A stretch of 64,000 nucleotides of DNA. It comes from Edwardsiella anguillarum ET080813 (lineage in GTDB: Bacteria; Pseudomonadota; Gammaproteobacteria; Enterobacterales; Enterobacteriaceae). How positions within the stretch are numbered: the first letter of the stretch is position 1; each line of letters starts with the position of its first letter. The notes beneath the pieces were generated by a model. That model did no database searches. It was not told the DNA's origin and saw nothing but the letters and a program-made list of their open reading frames with translations. Shown piece after piece: positions 27,803 through 36,950 of the stretch. The translations under genes were made by a program, and so were the position numbers. The stretch lies in the NCBI RefSeq assembly GCF_000264765.2, contig NZ_CP006664.1, forward strand, positions 434,001 to 498,000, in the 5' to 3' direction.

Positions 27803-27998
27803 ATCTCTGCGCCCACGACGGCCCGGAAAGCCACCGCCGCACGATGAGGGCGATAGCGCGCCGATCGTCCCGGCAAAAGGCGGCCGGTACGGCAACGCTC
27901 GGCGGCGTCCGTGGGTATGGTAAGGGAGAAGGCGGTGGGACGCCAAAGCGGGAGCGGTCGCCGCGAGGAAGTCGACGCGCGCGGCGGCGCTGCAGAGA

Positions 27999-28026
27999 TA
28001 AAAAAACGGGCGCCCGCCGGACGCCC
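27999..28026 (-). terminator. Intrinsic terminator of mlaA
   Basis: On the minus strand, a GC-rich stem (GGGCG/CGCCC with an inner CCGGCGG) is followed by GTTTTTTTA. It begins 15 bases past the mlaA stop. The roughly 200 bases between this and the fadL terminator hold no credible gene. Confidence 0.85.
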
Positions 28027-28040
28027 ACGCAGCCTATGCC

Positions 28041-28808
28041 TCAGTTAGCCGAGTCGATATCTTTCAAATCGTCCTGGATCGCCTGCGCATTGGGGTTGGT
28101 CTCCTGCTGAACCTGACCGCCGTTGACCAGGAAGTCATTGTACTGGAAGTAAGCCTCGCGTACCGTGATGTACGGATCGGGCGAGTTGCGCAGCAGGCCG
28201 TCGGAGTCCAGCAGCTGGGCCCGGGTTTCAATCCCCTCCAGCGCCCACTTACCGGCCGACATCCAGAAGGTCAGCCACCCCAGCGGCGGATAGAGGTAAT
28301 CCACCGAATCGCCCCCCTCCTGGCGCAGGGTAAAGCTGCCGTAGCCCGGCAGCACCACGTAGGGGCCGTAGGGGATATGGTAGTAGCCCAGCGTACTGCC
28401 GAAGCGCTGTGGATCCTGCTTGCCCAGCTTGTCAGGGTTGGCCATCGCCGCAACGTCGATCAGCCCGCCCATCCCCAGCGTCGTGTTGAGGAAGAAGCGG
28501 TTAAAGTGACGGAAGCCGTCATAGATCCGCCCCTCGGCAAAGCTGTTCACCATGCTGGCCGGCTCCGCCAGGTTAACGAAGAAATTCATCAATCCGTTAC
28601 GCGCAGGGCGGGGAACATAGTCACGCCATACCACGGCCACCGGCCGCACCAGGTAGGGGTCAAGGTAGTCATAGTTCACGCTGAACATGGCCCGGTTAAA
28701 GCCCTCCAGCGGATCCGATCGCCCCTGTGTATCGTGCGGGGAAGATCCCGTGGCACAGCCGGCCAATACCACGCTTGCCAGGGCCACCCCCGCCAGACGA
28801 TATTTCAT
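28041..28808 (-). CDS. mlaA: Outer-membrane lipid asymmetry lipoprotein MlaA (VacJ)
   Basis: 255 residues. A lipoprotein signal peptide ends at the lipobox LAGC (Cys18). MlaA sits in the outer membrane with OmpC/F and extracts misplaced phospholipids from the outer leaflet for retrograde Mla transport. Family stretches DPLEGFNRAMFSVNYDYLDPYLVRP, PARNGLMNFFVNLAEP, GSTLGYYHIPYGPYVVLPGYG and DYLYPP are all present. Same neighbourhood (fadL-mlaA) as in E. coli. Confidence 0.97.
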   Translation of the reverse strand: MKYRLAGVALASVVLAGCATGSSPHDTQGRSDPLEGFNRAMFSVNYDYLDPYLVRPVAVVWRDYVPRPARNGLMNFFVNLAEPASMVNSFAEGRIYDGFRHFNRFFLNTTLGMGGLIDVAAMANPDKLGKQDPQRFGSTLGYYHIPYGPYVVLPGYGSFTLRQEGGDSVDYLYPPLGWLTFWMSAGKWALEGIETRAQLLDSDGLLRNSPDPYITVREAYFQYNDFLVNGGQVQQETNPNAQAIQDDLKDIDSAN

Positions 28809-28877
28809 AATTCACTCCATCAACAAGAACGCCCCTTTACGGGGCGCCCTTCACTGCCTTACGCGCCGCTCAGCCGC

Positions 28878-30095
28878 CTAAGGCGCCTGACGGCTAAGGG
28901 TTATCGCCACCGTTTTACCGCTAGTATAGGGTAAAACTGCACTTTCTCCGAACACATCGCTCTGTCCGTCAGCCCCCCCCGCGCCCGGCGGCACCACCCG
29001 CGCTCGTATGGAAAACTGCGCCAGCGAAGAGAGCAGCCGCTCCGGCATCATCGCATCGCCGTCTGACAGGGTCACCGACTGCGGGAAATGGCCCAGCGGC
29101 AACCGTTTTACCGCCACCGGTAGCGGGCTATTGCCGTCGGTCAGGGTGATCATCAGCTGGCTGCCGGACGGCAGCTGGCGCTCCAGCGCCGGATCCATGC
29201 TGATATCGACCCGCACCTGTGCCGCGTCGATCCCCGCCTGCACCCGCGCCTGCGCAATGCTGCGCTCGATCATATCGCGGCGCCGATCGTCCGGCGGCAG
29301 CAGCTTCAGCATCATCTCCCAGGCGCCGATCGCCTGACGAAACTCACCCTGCTCGAAGGCGTTAAACGCCAGCAGGCTCAGCACCCGGGTATTCTGGTGA
29401 TCCTGGCTGAGCAGACGGCGCAGCAGCGCGGCGGCGTCGCGGTTATCCTGCTCATCGCTGGAACGCGTCAGCACCTCGGCGTAGCCCAGTGCCACCTCAG
29501 GCTCGCCGGGGGCCAGTTTATAGGCGTGGGCAAACGCCTGCGTGGCCGTCGTTGCGTTATTCAGCGCCATCCCGATCCGCCCCAGCATCACCCAGTCCGC
29601 CACATTGTCCGGATGCGACTGCAGCTCGGTGCGCAGCCCCAGCCCCAGGCGCGTCAGCTCCTCGCGATCCAGCGGCTTCTGATCTTCGTGCATCACCCGC
29701 TCGCGCAGCTGCGGCAGCTGCGTCATCACCCGCCGCCACTCGGCCACCTGACTCCAGCCGCCGGTTTTCAGATAGAAGCCCAGCGACAGCCCCACCAGCA
29801 CCAGCACGCCCGGCAGCAGCGCCCAGCGCCCGATCGGCTGAGCGCGCTGCTCCGCCTGCTTCGGCACGTCATTCAGCAGGTTATGCTGCAGATCCGTCAG
29901 CATCTCTGCGTGCCCCTCGACCAGCCCCTGCGCCTCATCCTGCTCCAGCTCACGCAGACGCTGATGATACAGCTGGGTATTCAGGCGATCGCGATCCGCC
30001 CCGTCATCGCCGCGCGGCGTACGCAGCGCCGGGATCAAAAACAGCGCTGCGGCGGCGGCCAGCAGCAGTATCACTATCAGCCAAAAGGTTATCAT
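28878..30095 (-). CDS. ccmI: Cytochrome c maturation protein CcmI (TPR apocytochrome chaperone)
   Basis: 405 residues, separate from CcmH. Two transmembrane helices (about 2-20 and 95-115) flank a cytoplasmic segment containing the LYHQRLRELEQDEAQG motif, and the periplasmic part holds TPR-like helices from about residue 150 to 290. CcmI captures apocytochrome c and delivers it to CcmFH. In E. coli the TPR part is fused to CcmH in one 350-residue protein; here both are full-length and overlap by four bases. Last gene of the ccm operon. Confidence 0.9.
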   Translation of the reverse strand: MITFWLIVILLLAAAAALFLIPALRTPRGDDGADRDRLNTQLYHQRLRELEQDEAQGLVEGHAEMLTDLQHNLLNDVPKQAEQRAQPIGRWALLPGVLVLVGLSLGFYLKTGGWSQVAEWRRVMTQLPQLRERVMHEDQKPLDREELTRLGLGLRTELQSHPDNVADWVMLGRIGMALNNATTATQAFAHAYKLAPGEPEVALGYAEVLTRSSDEQDNRDAAALLRRLLSQDHQNTRVLSLLAFNAFEQGEFRQAIGAWEMMLKLLPPDDRRRDMIERSIAQARVQAGIDAAQVRVDISMDPALERQLPSGSQLMITLTDGNSPLPVAVKRLPLGHFPQSVTLSDGDAMMPERLLSSLAQFSIRARVVPPGAGGADGQSDVFGESAVLPYTSGKTVAITLSRQAP

Positions 30096-30595
30096 CGCGG
30101 CTCTCCGTCATGCTCTTGGTTAAGCAAGCGCCGCAGGCGCTGCCGCTCGGCCTCGCTCAGGTCAGCCTGCGCCGCCTCGCTATCGCGCTGTGCCGTGCGC
30201 GCCGGACGGCGACGGGCCAGACGCACCAGCACCCATCCGCCGCCCAGGATCGCCAGCAGCGGCCCGATCCACAGGATCAGGGTCGCCGGCGTCACCGGCG
30301 GCTCATAGGTCACAAAGTTGCCGTAGCGCGCCACCATATAGTCCACCACCTGTTGCTGGTTATAGCCCTGCTGCATCAGCTCATACACCTTCTGGCGCAT
30401 GTCCGAGGCGATGATGGCGTTGGAGTCGGCAATGCTGTTGTTCTGACACTTGGGGCAGCGCAGCTGCTCCGTCAGCTCGCGATACTGCTGCTCCTGCGCC
30501 TCGCTGGTAAAGTTGTAGGTGTCGATCACCGCCGCCCACAGGACGCCCGGCAGCAGCAGTCCCAGCGCCAGCAACGCGCCGCGTAACCCCTTCAT
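30092..30595 (-). CDS. ccmH: Cytochrome c maturation thioredoxin-like subunit CcmH
   Basis: 167 residues from ATG 30595, overlapping the ccmG stop. A signal peptide is followed by the redox motif LRCPKC (Cys residues near 54 and 57) within the typical ELTEQLRCPKCQNNSIADSN block. A C-terminal transmembrane helix (about 107-125) comes next and a charged cytoplasmic tail. It reduces apocytochrome cysteines and forms the haem ligation complex with CcmF. Separate from CcmI, unlike E. coli. Confidence 0.93.
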   Translation of the reverse strand: MKGLRGALLALGLLLPGVLWAAVIDTYNFTSEAQEQQYRELTEQLRCPKCQNNSIADSNAIIASDMRQKVYELMQQGYNQQQVVDYMVARYGNFVTYEPPVTPATLILWIGPLLAILGGGWVLVRLARRRPARTAQRDSEAAQADLSEAERQRLRRLLNQEHDGEPR

Positions 30596-31146
30596 GATTG
30601 ACCTCCCTGATATTTCAGCCACAGCGGCTCAATCTCTTCCTTCCAGACCCGCTCATTCAGATCGCCGGCGTGGCGATAGCGAATAATGCCGTTACCGTCG
30701 ATCAGGAAGGTCTCCGGCGCGCCGTATACCCCCAGATCCAGCCCCAGCATGCCGTCGCCGTCATACAGGCTCAGCGCATAGGGGTTCCCCAGCTCGTTCA
30801 GCCATTTGATCGCCTTCTGCCGATCGTCCTTGTAGTTCAGGCCGACCACCCTGATCCCGCGCGCCGCCAGGGTATTCAGATACTGATGTTCGGCATAGCA
30901 GGTCGGACACCAGGTGGCCCATACGTTCAGCAGCAGCGGCTTGCCGTCGTGCAGCACCGACTGGCTATAGGTTTTGCCCGGCGTATCCAGCGAGGCGAGG
31001 CGGAACGCCGGCACCGGTTTGCCGATCAGCGCCGATTCCAGCATCGTGGGATCTTCGCCGCTGGCGTTGCGCTGTAGCTGGATCAGAAACGCCAGCACCA
31101 GCAGTAAGAACAGCGCCAGCGGAATAAAAAGCAGTTTACGGTTCAT
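30592..31146 (-). CDS. ccmG: Thiol:disulfide interchange protein CcmG/DsbE
   Basis: 184 residues from ATG 31146, matching the E. coli length of 185; the frame extends further upstream inside ccmF. An N-terminal membrane anchor (about 5-22) precedes a periplasmic thioredoxin fold with the active site WATWCPTC near residue 80. It passes reductant from DsbD to CcmH and apocytochrome c. Overlaps both neighbours by a few bases, so it belongs to the same operon. Confidence 0.96.
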   Translation of the reverse strand: MNRKLLFIPLALFLLLVLAFLIQLQRNASGEDPTMLESALIGKPVPAFRLASLDTPGKTYSQSVLHDGKPLLLNVWATWCPTCYAEHQYLNTLAARGIRVVGLNYKDDRQKAIKWLNELGNPYALSLYDGDGMLGLDLGVYGAPETFLIDGNGIIRYRHAGDLNERVWKEEIEPLWLKYQGGQS

Positions 31147-33110
31147 GCCGTTTTCTTCTCCTGAGCATCCTTGGCGCGGCGCGCGCTGCGATAGCGCGGA
31201 TCCAGCATACACAGCAGCCCGCCGATCGACATCAGCACGCCGCCGTACCAGATCCAGCGGACAAAGGGTTTGTAGTACAGCCGGACGGCCCAGGCGCCGT
31301 CATCCAGCTCCTCGCCCAGCGCGGCATACAGATCCCGCGTCAGGCCGCCGTCCACCGCCGCCTCGGTCATCATGCTGCGCGCATTGGTATAGAAACGCTT
31401 CTCGGCGCGCAGCGTAGTCTCCGGCCTGCCGTTACGCAGCACGTCGATCAGCGCCTCGCCGCCGCTGTAGTTCGGGCCGCTGATCTCATGCACATCGCGG
31501 AAGACAAAGCGGTAGTCGCGGATCTCCAGGCTGTCGCCGGACTTCATCCGCACGTCGCGCTCAATGCTGTAGTTCTGGCTGAAGGCAATGCCGATCACCG
31601 TCACCGCCACCCCGAGGTGGGCCAGCACCATCCCCCACTGGCTGCGCGACAGCTTGCCTAGCCCGCGCCAGAAACCGTCGCGGTGAGTTGCCCGCTGGTA
31701 CAGCTCCACCAGCGTCAGCACCCCCACCCACAGCGCCATCAGCAGCCCCAGCACCGTCATGGCCACGATACGATCCTGCAGCAGCCACGGCAGCAGCAGC
31801 GCCAGCGCCACGCTGATCACCAGCGCGGCCAGCAGCGGCGTGCGCAGGCGGCCCAGCGTATCGCGGCGCCAGCGCACCAGGGGGCCGACGCCCAGCAGCA
31901 GGGCGAACGGCACCATCAGATAGGTGAACATGGTATTGAAGAACGGCTCGCCGATGGAGATGCTGCCTAGCCCCAGCTGCTTGTGCACCAGCGGCAGCAG
32001 CGTTCCCAGCAGCACCACCAGCGTCGCGGCCACCAGCAGCACGTTGTTCCCCAGCAGCAGCGTCTCGCGGGAGAACAGCTCATGGCGGGTGTGACTGCGC
32101 ACCTGACCGCCGCGCAGCGCATACAGCAGCAGCGAACCGCCGATCACCACCACCAGGTAGGCCAGGATAAACATGCCGCGCGCCGGATCGGAGGCGAAGG
32201 CGTGGACGGAGACCAGCACCCCGGAGCGCACCAGGAAGGTGCCCAGCAGGCACAGGGAGAAGGAGGTGATGGCCAGCAGCACTGTCCAGGCCTTAAAGGT
32301 GCCGCGCTTCTCGGTGACGGCCAGCGAATGCAGCAGGGCGGTACCGGTCAGCCAGGGCATCAGGGAGGCGTTCTCCACCGGATCCCAGAACCACCAGCCG
32401 CCCCAGCCCAGCTCATAGTAGGCCCAGAACGACCCCAGCACGATCCCCAGCGTCAGAAACACCCAGGCGGCCATGGTCCAGGGGCGAGACCAGCGCGCCC
32501 AGGCGGTATCCAGGCGCCCGGCCATCAGCGAGGCGATGGCAAACGCGAAGGCCACGGAAAAACCGACGTAGCCCATGTACAGCAGCGGCGGGTGGAAGAT
32601 CAGCCCCACGTCCTGCAGCAGCGGGTTCAGATCCCGCCCGTCAATGGGAAAGCCCGGCAGCGTGCGAATAAACGGATTGGAGGTCAGCAGGATAAACAGC
32701 AGGAAGCCGATGTTGATCATCCCCATCACCGACAGCACCCGCGCGACCGAATCCAGCGGCATGCGACGACTCAGCAGCGATACCGCCAGCGTCCACCAGC
32801 TGAGCAGCATCACCCACAGCAGCAGCGACCCCTCATGGGAGCCCCAGGTCGCGGCGATCCGGAAGTAGACCGGCAGCTGCGAGTTGGAGTTGGCCGCCAC
32901 GTAGGCCACGCTAAAGTCATTGGCGATAAAGGCATACACCAGGCAAATAAAGGCCAGGGTGATGGCGGCGAACAGCCCAAAGGCCAGCGGCCGCGCCAGC
33001 GCCATCATGCGCAGATCGCCGCGCGCCGCGCCCCAGCAGGGGTAGACGCTGAGCAGCACGGAAAGCGCCAGCGCCAGCGACAGTAAAAAGTTACCGATCT
33101 CTGGGATCAT
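31143..33110 (-). CDS. ccmF: Haem lyase CcmF
   Basis: 655 residues, a polytopic membrane protein that attaches haem to apocytochrome c with CcmH. The haem-handling tryptophan-rich WWD motif [19 protein letters not shown] lies near residue 235. The [30 protein letters not shown] stretch near residue 75 is another family hallmark. About 15 transmembrane helices can be picked out. Its ends overlap the ccmE stop and the ccmG start by four bases. Confidence 0.97.
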   Translation of the reverse strand: MIPEIGNFLLSLALALSVLLSVYPCWGAARGDLRMMALARPLAFGLFAAITLAFICLVYAFIANDFSVAYVAANSNSQLPVYFRIAATWGSHEGSLLLWVMLLSWWTLAVSLLSRRMPLDSVARVLSVMGMINIGFLLFILLTSNPFIRTLPGFPIDGRDLNPLLQDVGLIFHPPLLYMGYVGFSVAFAFAIASLMAGRLDTAWARWSRPWTMAAWVFLTLGIVLGSFWAYYELGWGGWWFWDPVENASLMPWLTGTALLHSLAVTEKRGTFKAWTVLLAITSFSLCLLGTFLVRSGVLVSVHAFASDPARGMFILAYLVVVIGGSLLLYALRGGQVRSHTRHELFSRETLLLGNNVLLVAATLVVLLGTLLPLVHKQLGLGSISIGEPFFNTMFTYLMVPFALLLGVGPLVRWRRDTLGRLRTPLLAALVISVALALLLPWLLQDRIVAMTVLGLLMALWVGVLTLVELYQRATHRDGFWRGLGKLSRSQWGMVLAHLGVAVTVIGIAFSQNYSIERDVRMKSGDSLEIRDYRFVFRDVHEISGPNYSGGEALIDVLRNGRPETTLRAEKRFYTNARSMMTEAAVDGGLTRDLYAALGEELDDGAWAVRLYYKPFVRWIWYGGVLMSIGGLLCMLDPRYRSARRAKDAQEKKTA

Positions 33111-33595
33111 GATGGATTTCCGCCCCGTTGCTCTGCGCCCGACGCGGGCTGGTGATGGTTCTCTTTCATCGCTTCCTCGATCTCCGGCGGGGTGTATTTC
33201 TCATCATGCTTGGCCAGCACCTCTCTGGCCTGGATGACGTTGCCCGGCGCCAGCACCCCCTGGGCGACCACCCCCTGCCCTTCACGGAACAGGTCCGGCA
33301 GAATGCCGTTATAGGTCACCTCGACCGCCCCGCGGGCGTCATACAGCTTGAAGCTCACCTTCAAACTATCAGCGTCGCGCTGCACCGAGCCGGGCATCAC
33401 CATGCCGCCGATGCGCAGGCGCTGGCCCACCTCCGGCTTCTCATGCTGCGCCCCTTTCCCCATGATGATTTCACCGGGGGTGTAGAACAGATCGATGTTG
33501 GCGCGCAGGGCATACAGCACCAGCGAGACCGTGACGGCCAGCCCCAGCAATACGCCCACGGCCAGGTATAAACGGTGTTTACGTCGTGAATTCAT
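33107..33595 (-). CDS. ccmE: Haem chaperone CcmE
   Basis: 162 residues from ATG 33595. With this start the haem-binding histidine in LAKHDEKY is residue 130, as in E. coli, which decides against the alternative ATG three bases earlier. One N-terminal transmembrane helix anchors a periplasmic OB fold that carries haem covalently from CcmABCD to CcmF. A flexible His/Pro/Glu tail ends the protein. The start overlaps the ccmD stop. Confidence 0.96.
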   Translation of the reverse strand: MNSRRKHRLYLAVGVLLGLAVTVSLVLYALRANIDLFYTPGEIIMGKGAQHEKPEVGQRLRIGGMVMPGSVQRDADSLKVSFKLYDARGAVEVTYNGILPDLFREGQGVVAQGVLAPGNVIQAREVLAKHDEKYTPPEIEEAMKENHHQPASGAEQRGGNPS

Positions 33596-33828
33596 CATAC
33601 GGGCTCACTCTCCCTGTTATCGTCATCCGCGGCCTGCTGCGCCCGGCGTATCCGCTGTTCCCGCGCCTGATGACGGCGGATCTCGCCGAACAGCGCGCGC
33701 CGGCGCAGGCGGGTATGCAGCACCAGTCCCAGCAGCGGCAGCAGCGTCAGCGCAACCGACAGCCAGACATAGAAGGCGTAGCCGCCCATCGCAAAAAACG
33801 CCTGCCAGGAATCAAAGAACGGTGTCAT
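33595..33828 (-). CDS. ccmD: Haem exporter accessory protein CcmD
   Basis: 77 residues, slightly longer than E. coli CcmD (69). A small single-helix membrane protein (about residues 12-38) with a basic, arginine-rich cytoplasmic tail ([27 protein letters not shown]). It stabilises the CcmABC-CcmE complex and helps release holo-CcmE. Overlaps ccmC by four bases. Confidence 0.92.
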   Translation of the reverse strand: MTPFFDSWQAFFAMGGYAFYVWLSVALTLLPLLGLVLHTRLRRRALFGEIRRHQAREQRIRRAQQAADDDNRESEPV

Positions 33829-34577
33829 TGCGGGCGCCTCCCTCGCGAAGCCGGCGACGGCAGCAGCGCGGCGACCCAGGGGCGGTGCCGCTCCTGCTGC
33901 AGAATAAGGTTACGCAGACGCATCAGCGTCAGCGTGACAAAGAAAAACAGGAAGCCAAAGATGCTCAGCCGCAGCGGGGCGCGCATGCTGGGGTCGATGC
34001 TCTGCTGCATATTGCTGGACCCCTGGTGCAGCGTGTTCCACCACTCCACGGAAAAGTGGATGATCGGCAGGTTGACCACCCCGACCAGCACCAGAATGCC
34101 CGCGGCCCGCCCGGCGAGGCGGCGATCCTCAAAGGCGTTATACAGGGCGATCACCCCCAGGTAGAGGAACAGCAGCACCAGCTCGGAGGTCAGGCGGGCG
34201 TCCCACACCCACCAGGTTCCCCACATCGGTTTCCCCCACGCCGATCCGGTCGCCAGCGCAATAAAGGTAAACACCGCGCCGACCGGCGCCATGGCCGCGC
34301 CGACCAAATCTGCCATCTTCATCTGCCAGACCAGCCCGACAAAGGCCGCGACGGCCATACCCGCGTAGATCCCCATCGACCAGATGGCCGCGGGAACGTG
34401 CAGGTACATAATGCGGTAGCTGTTACCCTGCTGATAGTCCGCCGGCGCAAAGCCGAAGCCCCAGATCAGGCCGGCCAGAAGAAACAGGATACCAAGCCCC
34501 CCCAGCCAGGGGGTCAGTCTGCCGCACAGCCGATAGAGCCGTTCCGGCATGGCAAGCTGATGAAGCCATTTCCACAT
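33825..34577 (-). CDS. ccmC: Haem exporter subunit CcmC
   Basis: 250 residues with six transmembrane segments. It loads haem onto CcmE. The periplasmic WWD motif is GTWWVWDARLTSELVLLF near residue 128, with conserved histidines on either side (YLHVPAAIWSM and IHFSVEWWNTLHQG). The length is close to E. coli CcmC (245). About 176 bases separate it from ccmB, the widest gap in the operon and without any gene. Confidence 0.96.
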   Translation of the reverse strand: MWKWLHQLAMPERLYRLCGRLTPWLGGLGILFLLAGLIWGFGFAPADYQQGNSYRIMYLHVPAAIWSMGIYAGMAVAAFVGLVWQMKMADLVGAAMAPVGAVFTFIALATGSAWGKPMWGTWWVWDARLTSELVLLFLYLGVIALYNAFEDRRLAGRAAGILVLVGVVNLPIIHFSVEWWNTLHQGSSNMQQSIDPSMRAPLRLSIFGFLFFFVTLTLMRLRNLILQQERHRPWVAALLPSPASRGRRPQ

Positions 34578-34753
34578 AGCGATTGCTCACATATTGTTAT
34601 GAATGGTCCGGGCTGACGCCCGGAATGATGAAAAGTCAGTCAAATTCGGCAGTTATATACAATAAACGCCGCAAATTTTGTCCTGCCGATAGCCCTAATA
34701 TCAACACGGTTTTAGTTATCGCTGCATGCAAGAACCGGCCGATAACTGTCACC

Positions 34754-35413
34754 CTACTGAATACTCACCCGCAGCGCGGCGGCGGCGGCAAAGGGCGCCA
34801 GCGTCATGCTGCCCGCCAGCATCGCGCCCAGGATCGCCAGATAGCCGCCGATAGGCATTCCCATCGACGCCGCGTCGATGGCCGAAGTGGCGAAAATCAG
34901 CACCGGGATGTAGAGCGGCAGCACCAGCAGGCTCAGCAGCACCCCGCCCTTGCGCAGCCCGACCGTCAACGCGACCCCGATAGCCCCGATAAAGCTCAGG
35001 GTCGGCGTACCGAGCAGCAGCGTCAGCGCAACGGCCTGCCAGGTCGCCGCGTTAAACGACAGCAGCAGCGCCACCAGCGGCGACAGGATCAGCAGCGGCA
35101 GCCCGGTCAGCAGCCAGTGGGCGATCACCTTGGCCAGCACCGTCAGCGTCAGCGGCGCCGGGATCAGCACCAGCTGCTCCAGCGAGCCGTCCAGAAAATC
35201 GTCCCTGAACAGCCGCTCCAGCGACAGCAGCGCCGCCAGCAGCGCCGCAACCCAGACGATCCCCGGCGCAATGCGCGCCAGCAGCTGCGGCTCCGGCCCG
35301 ATGCTCAGCGGAAACAGCGTGACTACAATCAGAAAAAACCACAGCGGGTTGATGATTTCCGCGCCGCTGCGCAGTGCGATGCGCAGCTCGCGCCGAATGA
35401 CTGCCAGTATCAT
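34754..35413 (-). CDS. ccmB: Haem ABC exporter permease CcmB
   Basis: 219 residues with six hydrophobic segments, matching CcmB (220 in E. coli). With CcmA it forms the ABC module that releases haem-loaded CcmE. Family stretches [17 protein letters not shown] and the C-terminal SAIDAA region are present. Overlaps the ccmA stop by four bases. Confidence 0.95.
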   Translation of the reverse strand: MILAVIRRELRIALRSGAEIINPLWFFLIVVTLFPLSIGPEPQLLARIAPGIVWVAALLAALLSLERLFRDDFLDGSLEQLVLIPAPLTLTVLAKVIAHWLLTGLPLLILSPLVALLLSFNAATWQAVALTLLLGTPTLSFIGAIGVALTVGLRKGGVLLSLLVLPLYIPVLIFATSAIDAASMGMPIGGYLAILGAMLAGSMTLAPFAAAAALRVSIQ

Positions 35414-36033
35414 ACCGCCCTCTCCTCACCGCGCAGACGCAGGCGCCGCATGGCGGGGTAATTCAGGTCCTGGTGGGTCGTCAGCACGATAGCCCCCCCG
35501 GCCGCACAATGGCGCTCAAACAGCCCGATCAGCCGGGCTACGCCGCGTTTATCGATCGCCGTCAGCGGCTCATCCAGGATCCACAGCGGCGCCTGGCTCA
35601 GCCACAGCCGCGCCAGCGCCACCCGACGCTGCTGCCCCGCCGACAGCTGGGCGACCGGCACATCCTCAAAGCCGACCAGCTCGACCTGCGCCAGCGCATC
35701 CCAAATGGCGGCCTCATCCGCCTGCCCCAGCACCCGGCAGTAAAATGCCAGGTTCTCAAACGCCGTCATCACGCTTTTGACGCCGGGATGATGTCCCAAA
35801 TACAGCAAGTTCTGTTGATACGTCTCCCGCTGACGGCGGATGGGCAGCCCCTGCCACAGGACCTCGCCGCGATCCGGCAGGGCCAGCCCCGCCATCATCC
35901 GCAGCAGCGTGGTCTTCCCCGCCCCGTTGGGGCCCTCAATCTGAATGATCTCCCCCGCCTGTACCTGAAAGTCCAGATCGTCAAACAGCACACGCTCATC
36001 GCGGCGGCAGCCCAGCCGGGAAATGGTCAACAT
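35410..36033 (-). CDS. ccmA: Haem ABC exporter ATPase CcmA
   Basis: 207 residues from ATG 36033, identical in length to E. coli CcmA; the longer upstream frame is not supported. Walker A is [17 protein letters not shown], the ABC signature is [17 protein letters not shown] and Walker B is LWILDEP. It powers the release of holo-CcmE from the CcmC-CcmD complex. First gene of the ccm operon. No nap genes precede it, in contrast to E. coli. Confidence 0.95.
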   Translation of the reverse strand: MLTISRLGCRRDERVLFDDLDFQVQAGEIIQIEGPNGAGKTTLLRMMAGLALPDRGEVLWQGLPIRRQRETYQQNLLYLGHHPGVKSVMTAFENLAFYCRVLGQADEAAIWDALAQVELVGFEDVPVAQLSAGQQRRVALARLWLSQAPLWILDEPLTAIDKRGVARLIGLFERHCAAGGAIVLTTHQDLNYPAMRRLRLRGEERAV

Positions 36034-36645
36034 GGATAGATTCTGTCCTGATTTTAGTCGTTGCATAATAGCATAAGCCCTTCGTCCCCCGAACCCCGGA
36101 GGCAACACTCGTCCTAACTCATTCGGGGTAAAATAACGCGTGAGATCAAGGATAATCACCGGGTAAATCCCGCCAAGGTACCTGAAATGCCGCCCATGCC
36201 GACGTAGTTCACATTTTGCCGCCGGCACCCGGCGCGCACTCAGCCGGCCGCGGGAGAGACGCAGAGGAAGACACGGCGCGATCCGCGCCAAGAAAAGAGG
36301 GCGCAGCGCAGCCATCGCGTTTGCGCCAGCCCCCGCGTGCCGCGCACTCTCCTCTCCCGCCCATAATCATCATTAAGCACAATAAAGAAAGACTTCATTA
36401 TTTTTTAATTAGATTAGGCTCATATATCGTGAATATATATTATGAAAACAAGCTCCCTGATGACAGATTAAAAACCACGCGCCTCGGCGTCCCCGCGACG
36501 CTGCGCGCATCAATCGCGGCCGATTCAGTGCGACGCAGCGGATAACAGCGGCTATAATAGCATAATAAATATAGTGATTTCTGTCAGGAGTCCGCGCAGT
36601 CTAGACAGCGCGCGGGCTTTACTTAACTTATAAAGAACGGTTTCA
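36034..36645. other. Long AT-rich intergenic region between ccmA and the DUF1656 gene
   Basis: About 610 bases without a credible gene. The part near ccmA is mixed composition and must hold the ccm promoter. From about 36360 to 36480 it becomes strongly AT-rich. TATAAT occurs at 36553-36558, followed about 30 bases later by a GC-rich imperfect hairpin (CCGCGC/GCGCGG, 36592-36616) and TTTACTT, so a short transcript is conceivable. A GTG-started 38-codon frame at 36429 has no supporting site. Confidence 0.45.
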
Positions 36646-36647
36646 TT

Positions 36648-36693
36648 ATCACACGAAATAGTAATGCGCATTATCAATAGTGTGATCTATAAT
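36648..36693 (+). promoter_or_regulatory. Nested palindromes and -10 hexamer before the aaeX-like gene
   Basis: ATCACAC (36648-36654) and GTGTGAT (36680-36686) are a perfect 7-base inverted repeat. TAATGCGCATTA (36662-36673) is a perfect 12-base palindrome centred within half a base of the same axis. TATAAT follows at 36688-36693; no good -35 lies 17 bases earlier, so activator-dependent start is likely. A second TATAAT is at 36710-36715. Strong candidate operator for the efflux operon; the regulator is unknown. Confidence 0.55.
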
Positions 36694-36729
36694 ACCAAAC
36701 TAGAACTACTATAATAATCGTAGGTAATC

Positions 36730-36939
36730 ATGGAACTCTTTAACGATGTCGTGCTGCTGAATGCCTTTATCCCCAAGCTGGTGGTATTAGGCATTCTTTG
36801 TTTCATTATCACCCAGCTGTCGGTGAAATTTGCCGCACGCTATCGTCTATTAAGCTATTTCTGGCATCCGCGCCTGATCGTCTGGGCTTATGCATCGGCC
36901 GTCTATGCATTACTGGTTATCGCCATCATTTATATCTAA
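36730..36939 (+). CDS. DUF1656 small inner-membrane protein (AaeX-like)
   Basis: 69 residues with two transmembrane helices (about 10-30 and 46-68) and the family's central FWHPRLIVWA stretch. It resembles AaeX/YtcA-type DUF1656 proteins, which always accompany a HlyD-type adaptor and an FUSC-type membrane protein; their own role is unknown. It opens a three-gene operon, with 11 bases to the next start. Confidence 0.85.
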   Translation: MELFNDVVLLNAFIPKLVVLGILCFIITQLSVKFAARYRLLSYFWHPRLIVWAYASAVYALLVIAIIYI

Positions 36940-36950
36940 CAGGTTATGAT

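Noticed and set aside
31683-33086. Long Gln/His/Arg-rich open frames opposite ccmF.
   Set aside because: They are antisense shadows of a GC-rich gene, with improbable composition and no start signals.
36216-36545. Open frame of 109 codons between ccmA and the DUF1656 gene.
   Set aside because: It spans a sharp change from GC-rich to AT-rich sequence, has no ribosome site and no recognisable features; read as intergenic.
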